From CAJCJE01 sp035948315 (GTDB taxonomy: Bacteria; Actinomycetota; Actinomycetes; Mycobacteriales; Pseudonocardiaceae), in contig DASZJG010000089.1 in the NCBI GenBank assembly GCA_035948315.1, positions 186,001 through 250,000 on the forward strand: DNA of 64,000 nucleotides, given 5' to 3'. Both the position numbers and the translations under genes were made by a program. Positions 57,259 through 64,000 of the stretch are shown piece after piece. The notes beneath the pieces are model-generated. The model did no database searches. It saw only the letters and a list, made by a program, of their open reading frames with translations, and was not told the origin of the DNA. Numbering within the stretch: the first letter of the stretch is position 1; the number at the start of each line of letters is the position of its first letter.

Positions 57259-57626
57259 GTGACACGTCGTCCCAGCACACTGACGCCGCGCCTGGACTGA
57301 ATCAGCCGTGGCGAGGGCTGCTGGCGCTCGGTGAGCTGGTGCTCGCGACGGTCGCGGTGCTGGTCGGCATCTGGTGCTGGAATCGCGGGATCGTGCCGAT
57401 CACCACGCCGACCGGCAACGGCACGCCGCCGCTGGTGTCGATCGTGTTCTACGGCAACTGGATGTCCGGCGCGATCGGCCTGTGCACGGTCGCGGCGCTG
57501 CTGGTGCTGGACGCGCTGCGCCAGGTCGTGCTGGCGCTGCGGACCCGGCGCAGGCGCGCGGCGCTGCCGGCGACCAAGGACTACCCGCTGGTCGACGACC
57601 CGGCACTGGACCCGGTGTCGGACTGA
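57255..57626 (+). CDS. hypothetical two-helix membrane protein
   Basis: The 123-residue protein has two hydrophobic segments (LLALGELVLATVAVLVGIWC and GNWMSGAIGLCTVAALLVLD) separated by a short outside loop with TPTGNGTPPLVSIVFYG. A basic, then acidic tail follows (LRTRRRRAALPATKDYPLVD). I recognise no family. Its coupling to the preceding gene suggests a shared membrane role. Confidence 0.65.
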   Translation: MSDTSSQHTDAAPGLNQPWRGLLALGELVLATVAVLVGIWCWNRGIVPITTPTGNGTPPLVSIVFYGNWMSGAIGLCTVAALLVLDALRQVVLALRTRRRRAALPATKDYPLVDDPALDPVSD

Positions 57627-57750
57627 AACCAGCAGGTCAAGTCCCCTTTTAGGGCAATTTCCAGCAACCTCACAGGTAGTTGCCAGCTCATTCCCACACA
57701 ATGAGGATTGTCCGGGTCTCCTGGTGCCCTGGGCCGGGAAGGAGCGGCAG

Positions 57751-58446
57751 ATGGCGGATCGCACGCAGCTGCTTGTCGTCGAGGACGATCCGAGCATTCG
57801 CGAACTGCTCGCCACCAGTCTGCGCTTCGCCGGGTTCGACGTGGCGACCGCGTCGACCGGCACCGAGGCGCTGCGCGCGGTCGAGCGCAACTGTCCGGAT
57901 CTGATGCTGCTGGACGTGATGCTGCCCGACCGCAACGGCTTCGACGTGCTGCGCTGGCTGCGTTCCGGCGGCCAGACCGTGCCGGTGCTGTTCCTGACCG
58001 CGCGGGACGCGGCCGAGGACAAGATCGTCGGTCTGACCATCGGCGGCGACGACTACGTGACCAAGCCGTTCAGCCTGGAGGAGGTCATCGCCAGGGTGAA
58101 CGCGGTGCTGCGGCGCACCAAGGGCATTGCCGAGCCGGCCGAGGCGCCGCTGCGCTACGCCGACCTCGAGTTGCATGTGGACAGCCACGAGGTGCGGCGC
58201 GCGGACAAGCTGGTCCCGTTGTCCCCCACCGAGTTCAAGCTGCTGCACTACCTGATGCGCAATGCCGGGCGCGTCGTGTCCAAGGCGCAGATCCTGGATC
58301 AGGTGTGGCGCTACGACTTCAACGGTGAGGCCGGGGTGGTCGAGTCCTACATCTCCTACCTGCGCCGCAAGGTCGACGTGGTGTCGCCGAGGCTGATCCA
58401 CACCGTGCGGGGTGTCGGCTATGTGCTCCGCGTCGCCCCGAACTAG
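57751..58446 (+). CDS. OmpR-family response regulator
   Basis: The 231-residue regulator carries the receiver acidic pair EDD (residues 11-13), Asp55 in LMLLDVMLPDRNGFDVL, Lys in YVTKPFSLEEVIARV, and a winged helix (SPTEFKLLHYLMRNAGRVVS, YISYLRRKVD, TVRGVGYVL). It resembles the TrcR/PrrA branch of actinobacteria. ATG 57751 follows GAAGGAG (57738-57744). Its histidine kinase gene starts 6 bp after its stop. Confidence 0.93.
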   Translation: MADRTQLLVVEDDPSIRELLATSLRFAGFDVATASTGTEALRAVERNCPDLMLLDVMLPDRNGFDVLRWLRSGGQTVPVLFLTARDAAEDKIVGLTIGGDDYVTKPFSLEEVIARVNAVLRRTKGIAEPAEAPLRYADLELHVDSHEVRRADKLVPLSPTEFKLLHYLMRNAGRVVSKAQILDQVWRYDFNGEAGVVESYISYLRRKVDVVSPRLIHTVRGVGYVLRVAPN

Positions 58447-58452
58447 CGCGCC

Positions 58453-60024
58453 ATGACCAGGACACAGCCTCGGCAGGAGAGTCCGACCGGTGTGCTTCCC
58501 CCGCACCCGGTCGGAGTGCCGGTGCCGCCCGGCGCGAGCGGGACCGGCGGTCCGAAAGCCGCCCTGCGCGCGCCGTTGCTGGCCCTGCGCAGCGCGCTCG
58601 GTCGGCTGCCGCTGCGGGTGCATCTGGTGGTCGCGCTGGTGGTGCTGCTGGCGGCTGGCCTGTTCGGCACCTGGTGGGCCGCGTCCGCCGAGTTGCAGTA
58701 CTACCTGGTCGGGCAGGTCGACAAGCGGCTGGACCACGTCGCCGCGGTGTTCAACAAGGCGCCGCTGACCCAACTGCCGGACCTGCGCCGCCTACGCCAG
58801 CTCACGCCGCCGGGTGGCGGCTACGTGGTCGAGGTGACCATCAACGGCCAGACCACCACCTACAACGGCTCCGGCGTCTCCTCCGCCGCGGACCTGCCGG
58901 CGGTGCCGAGCCATCCGAACTTCGGTCGGGTGGTCACCGCGCCGTCGCAGAGCGGCGACGGCAGCGAGTGGCGGCTGCTGCCGCTGGCCTTCCCGCAGCA
59001 GAACGCGACCGTGGTGATGGCCGCGAACCTGGACGACGTGAACACCGCGATCGGCGACCTGACCGCGCGTTTCCTCTGGTTCGCGCTGGCCGGCATGGTG
59101 CTGATCGGCGGCCTCGGCTATGCCCTGGTCCGGGGGAGTCTGCGGCCGCTGGAGGAGGTGGAGGGCACCGCGGAGGCGATCGCCGCGGGCGACCTCTCCC
59201 GCCGGGTGCCGGTGCGCAGGCCGGGCAGCGAGGTCGGTCGCCTGGCCAACGCGTTCAACGTGATGGTCGGCCGGATCGAGCACGCCTTCCGGGCCAGCGA
59301 ACGCTCGGAGGCGTCCGCGCGCGGTTCGGAGGAGCGGATGCGGCAGTTCGTCGCGGACGCCAGCCACGAGCTGCGCACGCCGTTGACGTCCATCCGGGGC
59401 TACGCCGAGCTGTACCGGCAGGGCGCGGTCGCCTCACCGGAGGAGGTGGCGGGCGTGCTGCGCCGGATCGAGGACGAGGCCGCGCGCATGGGCCTGCTCG
59501 TGGACGATCTGCTGCTGCTGGCCAGGCTGGATCACCAGCGGCCGATGGAACGGTCGTCGGTGGATCTGGGCGTGCTCGCGGTCGACGCGGTGCACGACGC
59601 GCACGCGGTCGCGCCGGATCGCGTTGTCGGGCTGCGGCTGCCGCCCGCGCAGGGCGACGAGCCGGTCGCGGTGCCGGTGCTCGGCGACGCCGCGCGGCTG
59701 CGCCAGGTCATCGGCAACCTGGTGAACAACGCGCTCACGCACACCCCGCCGGAGACGCCGATCGAGGTGCGGCTGCGCACCGATGGCGCGGAAGGCGTGC
59801 TGGAGGTCGCGGACGCGGGGCCGGGCCTGCCGCCGGGGCAGGCGGAGCGGGTGTTCGAGCGGTTCTACCGAGCCGACCCGTCCCGGGGCCGGGACAGCGG
59901 CGGGACCGGGCTGGGTCTGGCGATCGTGGCGGCGCTGGTGGCCGCGCACGGCGGGCGGGTCGAGGTGGACACCGCGGTCGGTGTCGGCACCACGTTCCGG
60001 GTGCTGCTCCCGCTGGCGAACTGA
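58453..60024 (+). CDS. two-component sensor histidine kinase
   Basis: The 523-residue kinase has a proline-rich cytoplasmic N-terminus, TM1 (about 55-75), an extracytoplasmic domain of about 130 residues, TM2 (about 206-226), HAMP (about 228-280), HisKA with FVADASHELRTPLTSIRGYA (His305) and HATPase motifs NLVNNALTHTPPE, ADAGPGLPPG and GGTGLGLAIVAALVA. It phosphorylates the upstream regulator. The signal is unknown. Domain order is like TrcS/PrrB. Confidence 0.93.
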   Translation: MTRTQPRQESPTGVLPPHPVGVPVPPGASGTGGPKAALRAPLLALRSALGRLPLRVHLVVALVVLLAAGLFGTWWAASAELQYYLVGQVDKRLDHVAAVFNKAPLTQLPDLRRLRQLTPPGGGYVVEVTINGQTTTYNGSGVSSAADLPAVPSHPNFGRVVTAPSQSGDGSEWRLLPLAFPQQNATVVMAANLDDVNTAIGDLTARFLWFALAGMVLIGGLGYALVRGSLRPLEEVEGTAEAIAAGDLSRRVPVRRPGSEVGRLANAFNVMVGRIEHAFRASERSEASARGSEERMRQFVADASHELRTPLTSIRGYAELYRQGAVASPEEVAGVLRRIEDEAARMGLLVDDLLLLARLDHQRPMERSSVDLGVLAVDAVHDAHAVAPDRVVGLRLPPAQGDEPVAVPVLGDAARLRQVIGNLVNNALTHTPPETPIEVRLRTDGAEGVLEVADAGPGLPPGQAERVFERFYRADPSRGRDSGGTGLGLAIVAALVAAHGGRVEVDTAVGVGTTFRVLLPLAN

Positions 60025-60205
60025 CCAGAGTGGACTGACCGGACAAACCGCGTCGGACATGCGGCTTTCAACCCGAATGACCGGTCAATTTCCACCATGC
60101 GGACACTCCTTTCGGAGGGAGCGCTGCGCTTCGACCGACGGTTAATGTGCGGCCACCGGGAGCCACTGGGGAGCCGGTGCGACCGACGAGGGAGGCCGGC
60201 CCGCC

Positions 60206-61180
60206 GTGATCAGGTTTCTGGTGCGCCGGCTGCTCAACTACGTGATCCTGTGCTTCCTCGCGGTGTTGTTCACCTACGTGCTCGCCTCGCTCACGTTCAA
60301 CCCGATCAACCTGCTCAAGTCGCACAAGCCGCCGCCTCCCGCGCAGGTCATCGCGGACAAGATCCACGACCTGCACCTGGACCAGCCGATCCCGCAGCGG
60401 TTCGGCACCTGGTTCTGGGCGGTACTGCACGGCAACTTCGGCGACACCGTCTACGGCAACGCGATCACGCCGGACGTGTGGGAGCGCGCGGGCGTGAGCT
60501 TCCGGCTGTTCCTGCTGGGCACGATCTTCGCGGTGGTGCTCGGCGTGCTGGTCGGCGTGTCCGGCGCGGTGCGCCAGTACCGGTTCAGCGACTACTTCTT
60601 CACCTTCGGCTCCTACATCCTGATCGCGATGCCGGTGTTCGTACTGGGCACGCTGCTCAAGTACGGCGCGACCCAGCTGAACTTCCTCACCGGCTCGGAC
60701 TTCCTCCAGTTCACCGGCGAGACGACGCCCGGTTTCACCGGCAGTTTCGGCGTCGAGCTGTGGGACCGGTTCCGGCACATCATCTTGCCGACCATTGCGA
60801 TCGGCCTGGGCGGCGCCGCCTACTACAGCCGCTACCAGCGCAACTCCATGCTCGACGTGCTCGGCTCCGATTTCCTGCGGACCGCGGCGGCGAAGGGCTT
60901 GCGGCGCAGGCGGGTGCTGTACCGGCACGGCCTGCGGGTCGCGCTGATCCCGATGGCCGCGCTGTTCACCTACGGCTTCGCCACCATGATCGTCGGCGGC
61001 CCGTTCACCGAGCGGATCTTCGGCTGGTACGGCATGGGCGACTGGCTGGTCACCGGAATCCAGACCGAGGACACCAACCTCACCGTGACGGTGACCCTGT
61101 TCGTCGCGGTCTGCGTGCTCGTCTCCGGCCTGCTCGCCGATCTCGCCTATGCCGCGCTCGATCCGCGGATCCGGATCTGA
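60206..61180 (+). CDS. dipeptide ABC transporter permease DppB/OppB type
   Basis: The 324-residue protein has the N-terminal helix RFLVRRLLNYVILCFLAVLF followed by a long outside loop, then five more helices. The conserved cytoplasmic EAA-like loop (DFLRTAAAKGLRRRRVLYRH) contacts the ATPase. With the next two genes it forms a peptide/nickel-type importer. GTG 60206 starts the gene after GAGGGAGG. The solute-binding protein is not in the window and may follow it. Confidence 0.92.
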   Translation: MIRFLVRRLLNYVILCFLAVLFTYVLASLTFNPINLLKSHKPPPPAQVIADKIHDLHLDQPIPQRFGTWFWAVLHGNFGDTVYGNAITPDVWERAGVSFRLFLLGTIFAVVLGVLVGVSGAVRQYRFSDYFFTFGSYILIAMPVFVLGTLLKYGATQLNFLTGSDFLQFTGETTPGFTGSFGVELWDRFRHIILPTIAIGLGGAAYYSRYQRNSMLDVLGSDFLRTAAAKGLRRRRVLYRHGLRVALIPMAALFTYGFATMIVGGPFTERIFGWYGMGDWLVTGIQTEDTNLTVTVTLFVAVCVLVSGLLADLAYAALDPRIRI

Positions 61181-61195
61181 GGAAGGAGGCGGGAC

Positions 61196-62185
61196 ATGTC
61201 GATCATGTTGGACGAGGATGCGGCGGCGCGTCCGCCGACCGACGACCGGGGGCCTGCCGCGCCGCGCGGATCCTCGCGCGGCTCGCTGGTGTGGCGGCGG
61301 TTGCGGCGCAACAAGCTGGCCGTGCTCGGCGCGGTGATCATCGCGCTGCTGTTCGTCGCGGCCTTCACCTACGGCTGGTACTGGCCGTGGACCTACACCC
61401 AGTCCGATCCGACCTCGTTCCTCAGCCCGCCCGGCCCCGACCACCTGTTCGGCACCGACAACGCCGGCTTCGACATGTACGCGCAGACCATGCGCGGCCT
61501 GCAGAAGTCGCTGATCATCGGCCTGCTGGTCGCGGTGCTGTCGACCGCGATGTCCGCCGTGGTCGGCTCGATCGCGGGCTACTTCCGCGGCTGGGCGGAC
61601 TGGCTGGTCTCCGCGGTCGTCGACCTGCTGCTCACGCTGCCGGCCTTCCTCATCCTGGCCGTGCTCAGCCCGGCCTTCCGCGGCCAGACCTGGCTGCTGT
61701 TCGTGCTGCTGATCGCCGCGTTCAACTGGATGATCACCGCGCGGATCGTGCGCGGCATGACGTTGACCCTCAAGGAGCAGGAGTTCGTCCGCGCCGCGCG
61801 GCTGATGGGCGTGCCGTCGTGGCGGGTGATCACCAGGCACATCTTCCCGCAGATGTCTTCGCTGCTGATCGTGGACGCGACCGTCAACGTGGGCGGCGCG
61901 ATCCTCACCGAGACCTCGTTGAGCTACTTCGGCTTCGGCATCCAGCCGCCGGACATCTCGCTGGGCACGCTGATCGCCGACAACACCGCGTCCGCGCTGA
62001 CCTTTCCCTGGCTGTTCTTCATCCCGGCCGGGTTCCTGGTGGTCACCGTGCTCGCGGTGAACCTGGTCGGCGACGGGCTGCGCGACGCGTTCGACCCGAA
62101 TTCGACGCGTGGCGTGCGCCGCGCCGAGCGGCGCGAACTGCGGGCCGAGCGCAGGGCCGCGCGCGCCGAGGGGCGGGCCGCATGA
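61196..62185 (+). CDS. dipeptide ABC transporter permease DppC/OppC type
   Basis: The 329-residue protein has the OppC N-terminal domain (SLVWRRLRRNKLAVLGAVII, HLFGTDNAGFDMYAQTMRGL) and the EAA loop EQEFVRAARLMGVPSWRVIT-RHIFPQ. Six membrane helices are predicted, and an arginine/alanine-rich C-terminus is read into the overlap with the ATPase gene (ATGA, 62182-62185). ATG 61196 follows GGAAGGAGG 15 bp after the dppB-like stop. Confidence 0.92.
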   Translation: MSIMLDEDAAARPPTDDRGPAAPRGSSRGSLVWRRLRRNKLAVLGAVIIALLFVAAFTYGWYWPWTYTQSDPTSFLSPPGPDHLFGTDNAGFDMYAQTMRGLQKSLIIGLLVAVLSTAMSAVVGSIAGYFRGWADWLVSAVVDLLLTLPAFLILAVLSPAFRGQTWLLFVLLIAAFNWMITARIVRGMTLTLKEQEFVRAARLMGVPSWRVITRHIFPQMSSLLIVDATVNVGGAILTETSLSYFGFGIQPPDISLGTLIADNTASALTFPWLFFIPAGFLVVTVLAVNLVGDGLRDAFDPNSTRGVRRAERRELRAERRAARAEGRAA

Positions 62186-64000
62186 CCGACGCCATGACGG
62201 GCGCTCCGCTGCTGACCGTGGACAACCTGGAGGTCAGCTTCCCCAGTGAGGCGGGCCGGGTGCGCGCGGTGCGCGGCGTGAGCTGGCGGCTGGACCAGGG
62301 CGAGGTGCTCGGCATCGTCGGCGAGTCCGGGTCGGGCAAGTCGGTGTCGTCGCTGGCCATCATGGGTCTGCTGCCGGACCGGGCGCGGGTCTCCGGATCG
62401 ATCCGGTTGCTCGGCCGGGAGCTGATCGGCCTGTCCGACAAGGAGTTCGCCACGATCCGGGGCAGTCGGGTCGCGATGGTGTTCCAGGACCCGATGTCCG
62501 CGTTGACCCCGGTCTACCCGGTTGGCGACCAGATCGCCGAGGCGCTGCGCGCGCACGATCGCGGCCGCTCGGGTTCGTCGGCCCGCAACCGCGCGGTGGA
62601 ACTGCTCGACCTGGTCGGCATACCGAACGCGGCCAACGCGGCCAGGGCGTTCCCGCACGAGTTCTCCGGCGGGATGCGGCAGCGTGTGGTGATCGCCATC
62701 GCGATCGCGGGTGACCCGGACCTGATCATCGCCGACGAGCCGACCACCGCACTGGACGTGACCGTGCAGGCGCAGGTGCTGGACGTGCTGGCGACGGCGC
62801 GGGAGGTGACCGGCGCCGGAATCGTGCTGATCACCCACGACCTCGGGGTGGTCGCCGGCTTCGCCGACCGGCTGATGGTGATGTACGCGGGGCGTGCGGT
62901 GGAAACCGGTGCGGTGCACGAGGTCTACGCCCGGCCGCGCATGCCCTACACGCTCGGCCTGCTCGGCTCGGTGCCCCGACTCGACGACGACCGGCACCGG
63001 CCGCTGGTGCCGATCGCAGGCCGCCCACCGTCGCTTGTGGACCTTCCAGGCGGGTGCCCGTTCGCGCCGCGCTGTCCGTTGGCGATCGAGGACTGCCGCA
63101 CCTCGGAACCACCCCTGCTGACCGTCGGCGAGAACCGTGCGGCGGCCTGTATCCGGGCCGACGAGGTGGCCGCGGCACAGGCCGGCGCCGAGGACGTCGC
63201 CACGCTGGCCGGGCGGATCTACGCTGCCGAAACGCCGAGCGAGCGCGTCGCGCCGGAGGTCAAGCCGAGGGCGGAGCGCGACATCGTGCTGGACGTGCGC
63301 GGGCTGGCCAAGTACTTCCCGATCACCAAGGGCGTGTTCCGGCGCCAGGTTGGCGAGGTGCGCGCGGTCGACGGGGTGGACCTGGACATCGTCACCGGCG
63401 AGACGCTCGGCCTGGTCGGCGAGTCCGGCTGTGGCAAGACCACCACGCTGTTGCAGATCCTCGAACTGGCCACGCCGGAGCAGGGTTCGATCCGGCTGTT
63501 CGGCGAAGACGTCGCCGAGTTGGACCGGGCGGGTCGCAAACGCTTGCGGCGCAACATTCAGGTCGTCTTCCAGGACCCGATCGCCTCGCTCGACCCGAGG
63601 ATGCCGATCAGCGACATCATCGCCGAACCGTTGCGCCTGCACGATCTGCCGGCGCAACGCGTGCGGGCGCGGGTCACCGAACTGCTCGAACTCGTCGGCA
63701 TGAGCCCGGAACATGCGGTTCGCTACCCGAGCGAGTTCTCCGGCGGCCAGCGGCAGCGGGTCGGCATCGCACGCGCACTGGCCCTGGAGCCGAAGTTCGT
63801 CGTGCTCGACGAACCCGTGTCCGCGCTGGACGTGTCCGTGCAGGCGGGCGTGCTCAACCTGCTCGCCGACCTGCGTGAGCGGCTCGGCCTGTCCTACCTG
63901 TTCGTCTCGCACGACCTCTCGGTCATCCGGCACGTCGCCGACCGGATCGCCGTCATGTACCTGGGTCGGATCGTGGAGATCGGCGCCGCCGAGGAACTGC
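62182..64000 (+). CDS. fused dipeptide ABC transporter ATPase (DppD-DppF), truncated by window end
   Basis: The open frame runs past the end of the window (over 606 residues). It contains two ATPase domains: first Walker A GESGSGKS, signature FSGGMRQRVVIAI and ADEPTTALDV, then a cysteine motif GCPFAPRCPLAIEDC typical of the oligopeptide-ATPase C-terminus. The second has Walker A GESGCGKTT, FSGGQRQRVGIARALAL and LDEPVSALDV. The single chain therefore replaces separate DppD and DppF, as in M. tuberculosis DppD. It energises the two permeases upstream. Confidence 0.92.
   Translation, partial: MTDAMTGAPLLTVDNLEVSFPSEAGRVRAVRGVSWRLDQGEVLGIVGESGSGKSVSSLAIMGLLPDRARVSGSIRLLGRELIGLSDKEFATIRGSRVAMVFQDPMSALTPVYPVGDQIAEALRAHDRGRSGSSARNRAVELLDLVGIPNAANAARAFPHEFSGGMRQRVVIAIAIAGDPDLIIADEPTTALDVTVQAQVLDVLATAREVTGAGIVLITHDLGVVAGFADRLMVMYAGRAVETGAVHEVYARPRMPYTLGLLGSVPRLDDDRHRPLVPIAGRPPSLVDLPGGCPFAPRCPLAIEDCRTSEPPLLTVGENRAAACIRADEVAAAQAGAEDVATLAGRIYAAETPSERVAPEVKPRAERDIVLDVRGLAKYFPITKGVFRRQVGEVRAVDGVDLDIVTGETLGLVGESGCGKTTTLLQILELATPEQGSIRLFGEDVAELDRAGRKRLRRNIQVVFQDPIASLDPRMPISDIIAEPLRLHDLPAQRVRARVTELLELVGMSPEHAVRYPSEFSGGQRQRVGIARALALEPKFVVLDEPVSALDVSVQAGVLNLLADLRERLGLSYLFVSHDLSVIRHVADRIAVMYLGRIVEIGAAEEL

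Noticed and set aside
1..64000. tRNA, rRNA, CRISPR array, insertion sequence
   Set aside because: No cloverleaf with CCA-type ends, no regularly spaced identical repeats of CRISPR length, and no transposase was seen on either strand.

Overview
The window is high-GC DNA from an actinomycete, most likely a Pseudonocardiales-type organism (Amycolatopsis/Kutzneria/Saccharothrix-like). This is inferred from gene content: mycothiol glycosyltransferase MshA, an F420-type luciferase-fold oxidoreductase, HbhA-like and DUF2516 proteins, the mini ribosomal protein bS22, a BldN-like sigma factor, and frequent GTG starts preceded by TANNNT -10 boxes only 6-8 nt upstream (leaderless mRNAs). No phage, transposon, CRISPR array, tRNA or rRNA was seen.

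Left part (1-12.3 kb), accessory genes. It opens with the tail of a P-type ATPase. Then come a small hypothetical gene, a cupin/F420-type oxidoreductase pair divergent from an Lrp/AsnC regulator, a cold-shock protein, a CGNR zinc-finger regulator divergent from a VOC protein, a PadR regulator with a two-gene FtsX/MacB-type ABC transporter, a 2-keto-3-deoxygluconate kinase plus KDPG aldolase pair, a LapA-domain membrane protein and a creatininase-family hydrolase.

Middle (12.4-43.3 kb), core actinobacterial block. From memory, gene order follows Mycobacterium tuberculosis Rv0474-Rv0505c: XRE regulator, hbhA, DUF2516, (insertions), DUF2505, murB, SDR, mshA, ybjN-like, gpmA, senX3-regX3, ppx, proline-rich membrane protein, sugar-phosphate isomerase, thioesterase, proC, excisionase-like HTH, bS22, epimerase, acyltransferase, serB-like HAD. 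Genes inserted relative to that order include a transporter-glycosyltransferase open frame with no internal stop, LOG/purU/methyltransferase, an aldo/keto reductase with its own divergent regulator, and a proline dehydrogenase.

Right part (43.4-64 kb). A BldN-like ECF sigma factor sits with a downstream single-pass candidate anti-sigma factor. Next are an acyl-CoA synthetase, a glutaredoxin-like protein and a membrane-anchored molybdopterin oxidoreductase. The rex-hemA-hemC-hemD operon follows, with a clear Rex operator on its promoter, then hemB from its own promoter and four small membrane proteins. A second OmpR-type two-component system and a dipeptide ABC transporter (dppB, dppC, fused dppDF) run off the window end.

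The most unusual DNA signals are DnaA-box-like TTGTCCACA sequences, all exact copies on the + strand and often paired 19 nt apart in intergenic regions, with a four-box array between hemD and hemB. Several well-placed operator palindromes (PadR, aldo/keto reductase, XRE, Rex) are also present.
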